A stretch of 64,000 nucleotides of DNA, from positions 18,145-82,144 of the forward strand of contig CAMCGB010000009.1 of assembly GCA_945874355.1 (NCBI GenBank), given 5' to 3'. The position numbers and the translations under genes were made by a program. The DNA comes from an uncultured Bacteroides sp. (GTDB taxonomy: Bacteria; Bacteroidota; Bacteroidia; Bacteroidales; UBA932). Positions 51,886 through 61,190 of this stretch are shown here, piece after piece. How positions within the stretch are numbered: the stretch's first letter is position 1; every line of letters starts with the position of its first letter. Below the pieces are notes generated by a model. It was given only the letters and a program-made list of their open reading frames with translations, had not been told where the DNA came from and searched no databases.

Positions 51886-54800
51886 TTAAGAGCCTGTCGC
51901 AGAGTTGACTATATCCACAAACTTGTCTGTAAGCTCCTTTCCGAGAGCCTCGTCGCCTCCGTTCTTCAGGGAGTCCGACAGGAGGTAGATGTAGTTGCCC
52001 GCCAGCTCGAACTCGTTGCGTCCCCAATCGTAGAACTCAAGATAGAAGGCAGCCGTGGTGAGCAGCTCGTCACCAAGAGCCTTCGCTATCTCGCGGGCCT
52101 TGTCAGCAAGTCCCAGGGCATAATACTGGTTGACCATATCGACTACCATATAGTCGTTGCCCGAGAAGCCGAGCGAAATGGTCTCCAGAGGGTAGCGCCT
52201 CATCACCTGCTCGCACTTCGAGAGCATCTCAAGGGCCCTGTCTTTCTGGCCTTCGCGTATGAAGACATCGGCGCACATAGTGAAGAGGTTCCTTTGCGAG
52301 AGCACTCCGAGGAAAGTATATTCGTTCTGATAATCAATGAAATAGTCATCCTCAGAAAGGGCGTCCCACTTATAAACCTCGGTCATCTTCCTGTACAGGG
52401 CGTCACTGTCCACAAATCCCGCCTGGGTGCTGGTGGTCTTGTTCTTTATAGGCACCAGCTGGAAGGAGAAGCCGTTGTACTCGAAGTACTCCTTAATGCC
52501 TATGTTCAGGTCTCCTCCCATACTCAGAAGGCAGATGGGCCTGTCCCACTGATAGTTGGAAAGAAGGTCGAGCATAAAGAGCTCCGGCTTGGTGATATAG
52601 TCCTTGTCCTTTGAGATGTTGAGGATTATCGAATCGGGTATCTGGCTTTCGTACTTGCTGTCCAGGATGCCGCTCTTTATTACATTTTCACGGTTCACCG
52701 GCACTGAAATCCTGCGCGAAGCTATGTAGTCCACCTTGCGGCCGCTAGACATCGGGGCCTTCACCTGGGGGTGGCGGAACAGGGTCATCACATCCGAGAT
52801 GCTCATCACCTCTTCCCTCAGGTCCACGATGGGTATCATCTCGTTGGTTCCGTACAGGTACTGCTCAGGTCCCACGCTCAGGTCAAGAGGTGCGGACTCG
52901 TTCACCGCCCACTTCATCTGGTCAATGTGCCAGTCGGTGCCGAGCAGGGAGGTATTGCAGATACGCACGTCGGTGCGGCAGTTCTCCACCTCCTGGGCAT
53001 ACCACAGGGGGAAGGTGTCGTTGTCGCCGTGGGTCACCAGAATACCGTTGGGCCCTACCGAATTGAGGTAGTTGCGGGCCATCTCGACGGCGGTCTTGCG
53101 CCCTGAGCGGTCGTGGTCGTCCCAGTTCTGTGCGGCCATCAGGACGGGCACTCCGAGGCAGAGAAGGCAGAGGACGGCGTTCAGCGCTGTCGAGCTCTTC
53201 TCGCTCTTTATCCTGCGTCCTATCCAAGAGCACAAGGCGGTCAGGCCCAGACCTATCCACACGCTGAAGAAGTAGAAGGAACCGGCGTAGGCATAATCCC
53301 TTTCGCGCACCTGGAAAGGAGGCTGGTTGAGGTAAATCACGATGGCGATGCCAGTCATAAAGAACATCAGGAAATTGAGCCACACTCCCCTCTTGTCGCG
53401 GTCGAACTGGAAGAACAGGCCGAGAAGGCCGAGCAGCAGAGGCAGGAAGAAGTAGTGGTTCTTGCCCTTGTCATCCTTCAGCGGGGCGGGAGCATTGCTC
53501 TGGTCGCCGAGGCGGATGTTGTCTATGAACTTGATGCCGCTCTCCCAGTTGCCGTGGAAAATGTCCCCCGGGTCGGGGGCGTGAACCTGGTTCTGGCGGC
53601 CTACAAAGTTCCACATAAAGTAGCGCCAGTACATCCAACCAAGCTGATAGTCAAAGAAATATCTCAGATTGGCACCCATCGTGGGCTTGCGGTGCACAGA
53701 TCCTGCAACCTTTTTGCCCTTGCCGTCCATATAGCTTTCATAGACCTCTTCGTAGCGTCCGTCGGAACTGCTCGCCCACATTCGGGGGAAGAGCATCTTG
53801 CCTTCAGAAAGATAGTCGGCGTCGATAGGGGCATCGGCCTTTATGTACTTCCCGTCCATAGGGGCCCAGTAGGATTCGGTCTTGAGGTCATAGGGAGCAT
53901 CGAAGTACTGCCCATATACCAGAGGGGTCTTTCCGTACTGCTCACGGGAGAGGTATCTTACCAGGGTAAATGCATTGTCGGGCTGGTATTCGTTGGTAGG
54001 AGTCTTGGCGCAGGAGCGTATGATGTCCACGCTGAAAATCGAGAATCCTATCAGGATAGTGGTCACGCAGAGCAGGGTGGTGTTCCAGAAGAGCTTCTTG
54101 CGCTTGAGGGTGAAAAACAGGCCCCAGAAGCAGAGTGTGAACAGGGCGACGAGGAAGAACACGGCGCCGCTGTTGTAAGGAAGCCCCAGAACATTGACGA
54201 AGAACAGGTCCACATAGGCTGCGAGCTTAGGCAGCAAGGGGATGAATATGAAGTAGATAAGGGCCAGGATGAGCACTCCCACGAGGAAGATTTTGCAATT
54301 TTCCCAGAAGCTGTACGGCCTGTCTTCCCTCTTGCGGTAGTAGTACATGAACACCAGAGCCGGAATCATCAGCAGGTTCAGCAGGTGCACTCCTATGCTC
54401 AGGCCCATAAGGAAGGCTATGAACACTATCCATTTGTCGGCGTGGGGAGCGTCGGCGTGGTCGTACCACATAGTCATAGCCCAGAATACCACCGCGGTGA
54501 AAAGCGAGGACATAGCATAGACCTCACCCTCGACGGCAGAGAACCAGAAAGTGTCTGAGAAGCAGTAGCTAAGGGAGCCTACAAGGCCGGCGCCAAGTAC
54601 CGAAATGGCGGAAGCGAGAGCATATTCACCTGAGTGCGAGGGTTTTACAAGCCTCTTGGCAAACCATACTATGGTAAGATAGAGGAAGAAAATGGTCAAA
54701 GCGGAGCACAGGGCGCTCATAGCGTTGACCAGCACTGCGGCGTGCATATTGTCCCCGAAGAGGGTGAAGAACCGGGCTATGAGCTGGAACATAGGGTTTC

Positions 54801-54963
54801 CGGGAGGGTGGCCCACTTCCAGTTTGTAGGACGATGCTATGAATTCGCCGCAGTCCCAGAACGAAGCGCTGGGCTCGATTGTGAGAAGATATGTAACGGC
54901 CGAAACCAGAAAGGCCAGCAGCGCGCATATCCTATGGCTGAGGGTGAATTGTTTCTGAGTCAT
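51886..54963 (-). CDS. DUF2723 / GT117 family membrane glycosyltransferase-like protein
   Basis: 1025 residues. About ten to twelve membrane helices in the first 580 residues with the DUF2723 entry SFWDCGEFIASSYKLEVGHPPG near 33-55, where Asp and Glu resemble the catalytic pair of GT-C enzymes. A soluble C-terminal part of about 400 residues contains NDTFPLWYAQE and TPR-like helices at the end. Relatives (TMEM260 in animals) are protein O-mannosyltransferases; Bacteroidota O-glycosylate many secreted proteins, so transfer of a sugar to exported proteins is a good guess. Confidence 0.88.
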   Translation of the reverse strand: MTQKQFTLSHRICALLAFLVSAVTYLLTIEPSASFWDCGEFIASSYKLEVGHPPGNPMFQLIARFFTLFGDNMHAAVLVNAMSALCSALTIFFLYLTIVWFAKRLVKPSHSGEYALASAISVLGAGLVGSLSYCFSDTFWFSAVEGEVYAMSSLFTAVVFWAMTMWYDHADAPHADKWIVFIAFLMGLSIGVHLLNLLMIPALVFMYYYRKREDRPYSFWENCKIFLVGVLILALIYFIFIPLLPKLAAYVDLFFVNVLGLPYNSGAVFFLVALFTLCFWGLFFTLKRKKLFWNTTLLCVTTILIGFSIFSVDIIRSCAKTPTNEYQPDNAFTLVRYLSREQYGKTPLVYGQYFDAPYDLKTESYWAPMDGKYIKADAPIDADYLSEGKMLFPRMWASSSDGRYEEVYESYMDGKGKKVAGSVHRKPTMGANLRYFFDYQLGWMYWRYFMWNFVGRQNQVHAPDPGDIFHGNWESGIKFIDNIRLGDQSNAPAPLKDDKGKNHYFFLPLLLGLLGLFFQFDRDKRGVWLNFLMFFMTGIAIVIYLNQPPFQVRERDYAYAGSFYFFSVWIGLGLTALCSWIGRRIKSEKSSTALNAVLCLLCLGVPVLMAAQNWDDHDRSGRKTAVEMARNYLNSVGPNGILVTHGDNDTFPLWYAQEVENCRTDVRICNTSLLGTDWHIDQMKWAVNESAPLDLSVGPEQYLYGTNEMIPIVDLREEVMSISDVMTLFRHPQVKAPMSSGRKVDYIASRRISVPVNRENVIKSGILDSKYESQIPDSIILNISKDKDYITKPELFMLDLLSNYQWDRPICLLSMGGDLNIGIKEYFEYNGFSFQLVPIKNKTTSTQAGFVDSDALYRKMTEVYKWDALSEDDYFIDYQNEYTFLGVLSQRNLFTMCADVFIREGQKDRALEMLSKCEQVMRRYPLETISLGFSGNDYMVVDMVNQYYALGLADKAREIAKALGDELLTTAAFYLEFYDWGRNEFELAGNYIYLLSDSLKNGGDEALGKELTDKFVDIVNSATGS

Positions 54964-54990
54964 CTAAGATGTTTTCTAAATCACAAACTG

Positions 54991-54998
54991 CAAAGATA
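54991..54998 (-). promoter_or_regulatory. -7 promoter box for the GT117 gene
   Basis: TATCTTTG on the minus strand, 27 bp before ATG 54963; forms an inverted repeat with the box at 55012. Confidence 0.65.
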
Positions 54999-55011
54999 CA
55001 TCCAAAAATCG

Positions 55012-55019
55012 TATCTTTG
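55012..55019 (+). promoter_or_regulatory. -7 promoter box for the SUI1-DUF4271-hemD unit
   Basis: TATCTTTG, 22 bp before ATG 55042. CAAAGATAC-11 bp-GTATCTTTG makes the divergent promoter symmetric. Confidence 0.65.
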
Positions 55020-55041
55020 CAAATAATATACTTTTTAAGTT

Positions 55042-55392
55042 ATGGCCGACAACGACTGGAAATCAAGGCTCGGGGTCGTATATTCGACAAATCCCGACTT
55101 CAAATACACTCTCGAGCAGGACGCTCAGGAGCAGGTTCAGACTCCCGAGCCCTGCAAGCAGAAGCTCATAGTTAGGATAGACCGCAGGGCAAGAGCCGGC
55201 AAACAGGTGACCCTGATCGACGGATTCGTCGGCCGGGAGGAAGACCTCGCCGCACTTGCGAAAACCCTCAAGACGCGCTGCGGCGTGGGCGGAACGGCAA
55301 AGGACGGACAGATTACCATCCAGGGCGACCTTCGCGACAAGCTCGTCACCCTGCTCACTTCTATGGGATATAACGCAAAAAGAGGCAACTGA
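55042..55392 (+). CDS. SUI1/eIF1-family translation factor (YciH-like)
   Basis: 116 residues. The first 45 are variable; the SUI1 fold spans about 46-115 with KLIVRIDRRARAGKQVTLIDGF, LKTRCGVGGTAKDGQITIQGD and MGYNAKRGN. Bacterial members resemble archaeal/eukaryal eIF1 and may monitor initiation on weak or leaderless mRNAs. That would suit a lineage with few Shine-Dalgarno sites, but it is inferred. It overlaps the DUF4271 start by one base. Confidence 0.9.
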   Translation: MADNDWKSRLGVVYSTNPDFKYTLEQDAQEQVQTPEPCKQKLIVRIDRRARAGKQVTLIDGFVGREEDLAALAKTLKTRCGVGGTAKDGQITIQGDLRDKLVTLLTSMGYNAKRGN

Positions 55393-56108
55393 TGATTCCC
55401 TCCGAAATCATTGGACAGCTGGGACAATTGGAGATGTCCTCCCGGCCCTACAGCCTGCCCCCGGCCGCATTCTGCTGGTCCGAGGTGCCCGCAAACCGGA
55501 TTCTGACCTGTCTCGCGGTCCTTCTGTTCCTTTTCAACATCCGCAACATCTTCAGCCTTTTTCCTCATATGATATATAGCCTGCGCAGCGCCCGCGGCCA
55601 GGTGGACCTGGAGTACAACGTCAGCATTTCGCGCCTTCGCAACCATATCGCCCTGGTCTTTTTCCTGCCCTTCTGCCTGCTTGCGGACCGTTTCAATCTT
55701 TTCCCCGCTGATTTCAGGGCCGCTCTGAACCCCAACCTGCAGTGTCTAGTGAGTGCCGCTGCCATTGCCCTGTATCTGCTTTTCCGAAGTCTTTGCCAGG
55801 CGCTGCTCCGGGCTTTCAGCCCGGGAAGGGACGAGAGCACCGCGCTCAAAAGGTCGCTCTACTCTTATATTATAAGTATTTGTCCCATAATGCTTTTGAG
55901 CGGCGCCCTGCTGCCCGCTCTCGGAGTTGGGGATTCTGCGGTAAGGATAGTATTGCTCTGCGAACTGGGGGCTACCCTTATCGTTTCATATGTTCGTTCA
56001 TTTCAGATTTTGCACGTCAAAAGTTCATCTTTGCTCAGTTTTTTGTATCTTTGCGGTCTTGAATTTATACCTGCCGCCGTTTTGATAACGGCCGCTCTGG
56101 TGTTTTAG
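55392..56108 (+). CDS. DUF4271 membrane protein
   Basis: 238 residues with about six hydrophobic helices (from LTCLAVLLFLFNIRNIF near 38 to the end). No catalytic motif is seen. DUF4271 genes lie next to hemD in many Bacteroidota, as here, so a link with the envelope or haem metabolism is plausible but unproven. A TATCTTTG box inside its 3' end (56046-56053) may give hemD its own start. Confidence 0.8.
   Translation: MIPSEIIGQLGQLEMSSRPYSLPPAAFCWSEVPANRILTCLAVLLFLFNIRNIFSLFPHMIYSLRSARGQVDLEYNVSISRLRNHIALVFFLPFCLLADRFNLFPADFRAALNPNLQCLVSAAAIALYLLFRSLCQALLRAFSPGRDESTALKRSLYSYIISICPIMLLSGALLPALGVGDSAVRIVLLCELGATLIVSYVRSFQILHVKSSSLLSFLYLCGLEFIPAAVLITAALVF
56046..56053 (+). promoter_or_regulatory. 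Possible internal -7 box for hemD-rnpA-yidD
   Basis: TATCTTTG within the DUF4271 coding sequence, 63 bp before ATG 56117. Codons there (LYLCG) also fit coding constraint, so it may be chance. Confidence 0.3.
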
Positions 56109-56116
56109 AAGGCATT

Positions 56117-56848
56117 ATGAAGATACTTATATCCCAACAGGCACCTGCCAATATGGCTTCTTACGAGGTGCTTCAGTCAAAATTCGGCGCCCAGGTGGAC
56201 TTCCACCCCTTTTTCCTGATGGAGCCTCTGTCTGCCAAGGAGTTCAGGGCAGAGAGAGTGAATCTTCCGGACTATACCGCAGTCGTATTTTCTTCGCGGC
56301 TGGCAATTGACGCGTACTTCAAGCTCAGCGAAGAGATGCGTTTCAAGGTGCCGGAGACTATGAAGTACTTCTGCACCACCGAGGCTGTGGCAAATTATCT
56401 TCAGAAGCACATCGTCTACCGCAAGCGCAAGATTTTCTTCGGCAACGGCTCGCCCGCTTCGGTAATCGAGCTGGTAGGAGCCAAGCACAAGGACGAGAAA
56501 TTCCTGATTACAGCAGCGCTCGGAGCCAATGTGGAGCCGTTTACCAGCCTGTTCGAGAGCGCAGGTCTTGACTTCAACGTAGCCACTCTGGTCAAAGCCG
56601 TTTCGCAGCCTCTTCAGGGGCTCGACCTGCACTCCTACGATATGGTAGTGCTCTATAACCCTGCCGATGTGGTTTCGCTGAAGGAGAACTTCCCAGATTT
56701 CGAGCAGGGCGAGTTGAAGTTCGTCTCGTTCGGAAGGAGCGTCGTGGGCGCTATGGAGGAGGCCGGACTCAAAATCGCAGTCAAGGCCCCTACTCCCCAG
56801 GCCACTTCCGTAGGCAAGGCCATAGAGCTGTATCTGGAAGGAAAATAA
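56117..56848 (+). CDS. hemD: Uroporphyrinogen-III synthase-like protein
   Basis: 243 residues in the two-domain HemD fold: KILISQQAP..MASYEVL at the start, VVFSSRLAIDAYF near 55, then VVLYNPADVVSLKENF near 175-190 and VKAPTPQATSVGKAIELYL at the end. HemD sequences are weakly conserved, and these C-terminal motifs (usually TSPS.v and aP.p...) are typical. It closes the linear tetrapyrrole to uroporphyrinogen III. No other haem genes are in the window. Confidence 0.85.
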   Translation: MKILISQQAPANMASYEVLQSKFGAQVDFHPFFLMEPLSAKEFRAERVNLPDYTAVVFSSRLAIDAYFKLSEEMRFKVPETMKYFCTTEAVANYLQKHIVYRKRKIFFGNGSPASVIELVGAKHKDEKFLITAALGANVEPFTSLFESAGLDFNVATLVKAVSQPLQGLDLHSYDMVVLYNPADVVSLKENFPDFEQGELKFVSFGRSVVGAMEEAGLKIAVKAPTPQATSVGKAIELYLEGK

Positions 56849-56859
56849 TCTGCTCCGAT

Positions 56860-57228
56860 ATGGGCGCGACTCTCTCCAAAGAAGAAAGGCTGTGCGGAAA
56901 GTCAGCCATCGGTTCTCTGGTCTCCGAAGGCCGTTGGGGCAGTGTGGCGCATCTTCGTTACTGCTACAGGCTCCGCCGGGACGCTGATAGTCAGGATGTT
57001 CCCGTTATCAGCAGGATAATGGTCTCGGTGCCCAAAAAGTTCTTCAAGAGAGCGGTGAAGCGCAATCTGCTCAAGCGCCGCATAAGGGAGGCCTACCGGC
57101 TGAACAAAGAGCTTCTGGGGAGCTCGAAGGTAGATGTACTCTTTTCCTACTCGAGCAAGGAAGTGTCTGATTTCGAGACTATTCAGAGCGAAGTAAAAAC
57201 TATCCTGGGCCGCATCGGAGCTGCCTGA
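56860..57228 (+). CDS. rnpA: Ribonuclease P protein component
   Basis: 122 residues. [18 protein letters not shown] at the start, [26 protein letters not shown] near 57-80 with the RNR-type basic motif, and a C-terminal helix. It binds the RNase P RNA and helps process tRNA 5' ends. It lies 11 bp after hemD and 5 bp before yidD. The usual rpmH/dnaA neighbours of other phyla are absent. Confidence 0.93.
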   Translation: MGATLSKEERLCGKSAIGSLVSEGRWGSVAHLRYCYRLRRDADSQDVPVISRIMVSVPKKFFKRAVKRNLLKRRIREAYRLNKELLGSSKVDVLFSYSSKEVSDFETIQSEVKTILGRIGAA

Positions 57229-57233
57229 AGCGT

Positions 57234-57476
57234 ATGGCAGGATTCAGACAGACAGTAAAGAAAGTGCTGAACTTTCCGTTTATCGCCCTGATACGTTTCT
57301 ACCAGGTCTGCATTTCGCCGCTCACCCCCGCCGCGTGCCGCTTCACACCCACCTGCTCGCAGTATGCACTCGAGGCTTTCCGCAAGTACGGCCCTCTGAA
57401 GGGCTTTTGGCTCAGTTTCAAAAGAATAATCCGCTGTCACCCCTGGGGCGGCAGCGGATATGATCCGGTTCCTTAA
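57234..57476 (+). CDS. yidD: Membrane protein insertion efficiency factor YidD
   Basis: 80 residues with an amphipathic N-terminal helix, then [28 protein letters not shown] near 22-50 and [13 protein letters not shown] at the end; the conserved cysteines and WGGSGYDP are diagnostic. It assists YidC-dependent insertion. It follows rnpA as in most bacteria. It ends 10 bp before the convergent transketolase gene. Confidence 0.95.
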   Translation: MAGFRQTVKKVLNFPFIALIRFYQVCISPLTPAACRFTPTCSQYALEAFRKYGPLKGFWLSFKRIIRCHPWGGSGYDPVP

Positions 57477-57486
57477 TCTAGGGACA

Positions 57487-58443
57487 TTATTTCTTCTTGG
57501 CGATGGCCTTCTTGGCTGCCTCAACAAGGTGGGCGGCGTCAAGACCGTAAGCCTTCATCAGCTCGGCGGGAGTTCCGCTCTGGCCGAACTTATCCTCTCC
57601 GTTTACAAACACAAGGGGTGCGGGAGCTTCGGCGGCAAGAACGCCGGCAACAGCCTCTCCGAGTCCGCCGGCCATATTGTGCTCCTCAGCTACCACTGCG
57701 CAACCTGTCTTGGCGACAGAGGCAAGGATAGTCTTGGCGTCGAGGGGCTTGATGGTGGCGACGTTCAGAACCTCGGCGCTGATGCCTTCAGCCTCAAGAG
57801 CCTCAGCTGCGGTGAGAGCCTCCCATACGAGGTGGCCGCAGGTGATGAAGGTCACGTCGCTTCCCTCGTTCAGATTGTAAATCTTGCCAATCTCAAAAGG
57901 CTCGTCGGCGCCGGTGAAGTTGGGCACGCTGGGCCTTCCGAAACGCAGATACACGGGACCGTCGAACTGGGCGGCGGCGATGGTTGCGTTCTTGGTCTGA
58001 TTGTAGTCGCAGGGAACGATGACGGTCATTCCGGGAAGAGCCCTCATAAGGGCGATGTCCTCCATTGTCTGGTGGGTGGCGCCATCCTCTCCGAGGGTGA
58101 TACCTGCGTGGGATGAAGCAATCTTGACATTGGTGTGGCCGTAAGCGACTTCCTGGCGGAGCTGGTCGTAAACACGTCCGGTGACGAACTCAGCGAAGGA
58201 GCCAATGAAAGGAACCTTGCCGGTGATGGCGAGACCAGCAGCAACACCTACCATATTGGCCTCGGCGATGCCGCACTGGATGAATCTCTCAGGGAACTCC
58301 TTGGCGAATGCGCCCATCTTCAGAGAGCCCTTCAGGTCTGCTGTAAGGGCAAGAACCCTTTCGTCCTGACGTCCGGCGATTGCAAGTCCCTCACCGAAAC
58401 CGCTGCGGGTGTCTTTTTTACCTGTATCGATATATTTCTTCAT
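57487..58443 (-). CDS. Transketolase, C-terminal subunit
   Basis: 318 residues with the pyrimidine-binding and C-terminal domains. GIAEANMVGVAAGLA near 57-70 has the Glu that activates ThDP; SSHAGITLGEDGATHQTMEDIALMR near 110-134 and FGRP near 175 are typical. With the next gene it makes one split transketolase (pentose phosphate pathway), a layout known from archaea and many anaerobic bacteria. It starts 21 bp after the N-terminal subunit stop. Confidence 0.94.
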   Translation of the reverse strand: MKKYIDTGKKDTRSGFGEGLAIAGRQDERVLALTADLKGSLKMGAFAKEFPERFIQCGIAEANMVGVAAGLAITGKVPFIGSFAEFVTGRVYDQLRQEVAYGHTNVKIASSHAGITLGEDGATHQTMEDIALMRALPGMTVIVPCDYNQTKNATIAAAQFDGPVYLRFGRPSVPNFTGADEPFEIGKIYNLNEGSDVTFITCGHLVWEALTAAEALEAEGISAEVLNVATIKPLDAKTILASVAKTGCAVVAEEHNMAGGLGEAVAGVLAAEAPAPLVFVNGEDKFGQSGTPAELMKAYGLDAAHLVEAAKKAIAKKK

Positions 58444-58464
58444 AATGCGTGTCGGTTTAAGATA

Positions 58465-59304
58465 TTAATAATCACCAAGGGTTTCGGGAAGCTGGGCAAG
58501 AGCGGCCTCGCACTGTTCGGCTGAAGGAGCCTTTCCGTGCCACTCGTGGGTGCCGGCCATAAAGTCCACACCGTGACCCATCTCTGTCTTGAAAAGAATC
58601 ATCTTGGGCTTGCCGTTCTCGTTGTGGGCAAGGGCGAAAGCGTTCAGGATGCTCTCGTAGTCGTGTCCGTCCGCGATGATGACATCCCAGCCGAATGAGC
58701 CCCATTTCTCGCTCAGGTCCTCAAGACCGGTGACTGACTTGGTGGGACCGTCGATCTGCTGTCCGTTCCAGTCGGTGAAGGCGATGAGGTTGTCCACCTT
58801 GTGGTGAACTGCCCACATTCCGGCCTCCCAAATCTGGCCCTCCTCGCTCTCACCGTCTCCGCAGAGGCAGTAAACGCGGGTCGGATCGCCGTCATACTTC
58901 TTGCCGAGGGCAATGCCGGCAGCCACTGAAAGACCCTGGCCGAGGGAACCTGAAGGCTTGAAAACTCCGGGAAGGGCGTCGGTTACACAGGGGTGTCCCT
59001 GAAGACGGCTTCCGAACTTACGAAGGGTGCCGAGCTCGCTTACGGGGAAGTAGCCGGCCCTTGCCAGCTCGGCGTAAAGCACCGGAGCAAGGTGTCCTGC
59101 AGAAAGGATGAACACGTCCTGGCCCTTGCCGCAGCGGCACCAGGTCTTGGGGTCATGCTTCATCTCATTGAAATAGAGGGTGGTCATCACATCTGTGATA
59201 CCCATAGATCCGCCCGGATGTCCGGACTTGGCGGCAGTTACCATTCTGACGATGTCCCTGCGCACCTGTGAGGAAATCTTGGAGAGTTCTTCGATTGTAG
59301 CCAT
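58465..59304 (-). CDS. Transketolase, N-terminal subunit
   Basis: 279 residues forming the ThDP diphosphate-binding domain: SGHPGGSMGITDVMTTLYF near 28-46 and the GDGESEEGQIWEAGMWAVHHKVDN motif near 150-173 (GDG to N). It pairs with the C-terminal subunit gene downstream. Its -7 box (minus, 59354-59361) faces the lepA promoter. Confidence 0.94.
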   Translation of the reverse strand: MATIEELSKISSQVRRDIVRMVTAAKSGHPGGSMGITDVMTTLYFNEMKHDPKTWCRCGKGQDVFILSAGHLAPVLYAELARAGYFPVSELGTLRKFGSRLQGHPCVTDALPGVFKPSGSLGQGLSVAAGIALGKKYDGDPTRVYCLCGDGESEEGQIWEAGMWAVHHKVDNLIAFTDWNGQQIDGPTKSVTGLEDLSEKWGSFGWDVIIADGHDYESILNAFALAHNENGKPKMILFKTEMGHGVDFMAGTHEWHGKAPSAEQCEAALAQLPETLGDY

Positions 59305-59353
59305 AAATATAAAGATGTATTATGATGCAATTATGTGCGTTGGTTGCGGTTTG

Positions 59354-59361
59354 CAAATATA
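59354..59361 (-). promoter_or_regulatory. -7 promoter box for the split transketolase
   Basis: TATATTTG on the minus strand, 49 bp before ATG 59304. Confidence 0.6.
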
Positions 59362-59375
59362 GCAAAAAAATGAGT

Positions 59376-59383
59376 TATATTTG
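59376..59383 (+). promoter_or_regulatory. -7 promoter box for lepA
   Basis: TATATTTG, 7 bp before ATG 59391, with a TTTG at 59350-59353 in -33 position (22-bp gap). The mRNA would be leaderless or nearly so. Confidence 0.65.
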
Positions 59384-59390
59384 CATGATT

Positions 59391-61187
59391 ATGGATAAGA
59401 ACAATATACGCAATTTCTGCATCATAGCGCATATCGACCACGGGAAGAGCACCCTGGCCGACAGGCTCATCGAGCTCACCAGCACTCTGGGCGCGAGGGA
59501 TATGGAGAATCAGGTCCTGGACGATATGGACCTGGAGAAGGAAAAGGGCATCACAATCAAGAGCCACGCCATCCAGATGAACTACCGTTACAAGGGACAG
59601 GATTACAGGCTCAACCTCATCGACACTCCGGGCCACGTGGACTTCTCTTATGAAGTGTCCCGTTCCATCGCATCGTGTGAGGGCGCCCTTCTGGTGGTGG
59701 ATGCTTCCCAGGGTGTCCAGGCTCAGACCATCTCCAACCTGTATATGGCCATAGACCACGGGCTGGAGATAATCCCGGTGCTGAATAAAATCGATATGGA
59801 ATCGGCTCAGGTAGAGATTGTTACCGATGAAATATGCGACCTCATAGGCTGCGCCCCGGATGATGTGTTCAAGATTTCCGCGCGCACCGGAGAGGGAGTC
59901 CCTCCCATCCTGGATGCAATCGTGGAGAAGATTCCCGCGCCCGAAGGAGACCCTGACGCCCCTCTCCAGGCCCTTATTTTCGACTCGGTCTTCAACTCTT
60001 TCAGAGGGGTCATTGCATACTTCAAAATAAAGAACGGCAGCATACGCAAGGGCGACAAGGTCAAGTTTTTCGCCACGGGCAAGGAGTATGAGGTCGAGGA
60101 GGTGGGACAGCTGAAGATGAAGCTGATTCCGAACACAGAGATTGGCTGCGGCGATGTGGGCTATGTGATTACAGGCATCAAGAGCGCCGCCGAGGTTAAG
60201 GTCGGAGACACCATCACCCACGTGCAGAAGCCCTGCGGCAAGGCCATCGCCGGTTTCGAGGAGGTGAAGCCTATGGTCTTTGCGGGTATGTACCCCGTGC
60301 AGGCCGACAAGTTCGAGGAGCTACGCACTGTGCTCGAGAAGTTCCAGCTCAACGATGCCAGTTTCGTCTATGAGCCCGAGAGTTCGCTTGCCCTGGGTTC
60401 CGGTTTCCGCTGCGGCTTCCTCGGGCTGCTGCACCTCGAGATTGTGCAGGAAAGACTTTTCAGGGAGTTCGATATGGACGTGATCACCACTGTTCCGAAC
60501 GTATCTTATAAGGTATATACCACTCAGGGTGAGGTAATTGACGTGCACAACCCCTCCGGGCTTCCCGCACCTACCCTGATTGACCATATCGAAGAGCCGT
60601 ACATCAGGGCGCAGATCATCTCGAAGTCGGAGTTCTTCGGCCCCATAATGAAGCTGTGCCTGGACCGCCGCGGGACGCTCATCGGACAGCACTACATCAC
60701 GGCAGACAGGGTGGAGCTGAACTACGACATGCCCCTGTCCGAGATAGTGTTCGACTTTTATGACAAGCTCAAGACCATCTCGAAGGGCTACGCTTCGTTC
60801 GACTACCATATCATAGACTACCGTCCTTCGAAGCTCGTAAGGCTTGACATCCTGCTGAACGGAGAGCCGGCCGATGCGCTTTCGACCCTTATCCACGAGG
60901 ACAACGCCTACGATTTCGGGCGCAGGATGTGCGTGAAGCTCAAGGAGTTGATTCCGCGTCAGCAGTTCGATATCCCGGTGCAGGCCGCTATCGGAGCCAA
61001 GATTATAGCCCGCGAGACGGTCAAGCAGGTGCGCAAGGATGTGACGGCCAAGTGCTACGGCGGAGACGTGTCTAGAAAGCGCAAGCTGCTCGAGAAGCAG
61101 AAGGAAGGAAAGAAGCGTATGCGCCAGATAGGCACGGTGCAGGTGCCTCAGAGCGCGTTTATGGCAGTGCTCAAGCTTGATTCTTAG
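59391..61187 (+). CDS. lepA: Elongation factor 4 (LepA)
   Basis: 598 residues from ATG 59391 ([21 protein letters not shown]); the ORF-track start lies upstream of the promoter box. GTPase motifs: [21 protein letters not shown] near 75-86, and VLNKIDME near 128. The C-terminal LepA-specific domain ends [21 protein letters not shown]. It acts on the ribosome during initiation or back-translocation. Four bp separate it from the YqaA gene. Confidence 0.97.
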   Translation: MDKNNIRNFCIIAHIDHGKSTLADRLIELTSTLGARDMENQVLDDMDLEKEKGITIKSHAIQMNYRYKGQDYRLNLIDTPGHVDFSYEVSRSIASCEGALLVVDASQGVQAQTISNLYMAIDHGLEIIPVLNKIDMESAQVEIVTDEICDLIGCAPDDVFKISARTGEGVPPILDAIVEKIPAPEGDPDAPLQALIFDSVFNSFRGVIAYFKIKNGSIRKGDKVKFFATGKEYEVEEVGQLKMKLIPNTEIGCGDVGYVITGIKSAAEVKVGDTITHVQKPCGKAIAGFEEVKPMVFAGMYPVQADKFEELRTVLEKFQLNDASFVYEPESSLALGSGFRCGFLGLLHLEIVQERLFREFDMDVITTVPNVSYKVYTTQGEVIDVHNPSGLPAPTLIDHIEEPYIRAQIISKSEFFGPIMKLCLDRRGTLIGQHYITADRVELNYDMPLSEIVFDFYDKLKTISKGYASFDYHIIDYRPSKLVRLDILLNGEPADALSTLIHEDNAYDFGRRMCVKLKELIPRQQFDIPVQAAIGAKIIARETVKQVRKDVTAKCYGGDVSRKRKLLEKQKEGKKRMRQIGTVQVPQSAFMAVLKLDS

Positions 61188-61190
61188 CCT

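Noticed and set aside
53113-54558. 481-residue plus-strand ORF opposite the GT117 gene
   Set aside because: Shadow ORF; the minus frame has the DUF2723 signature and membrane helices.
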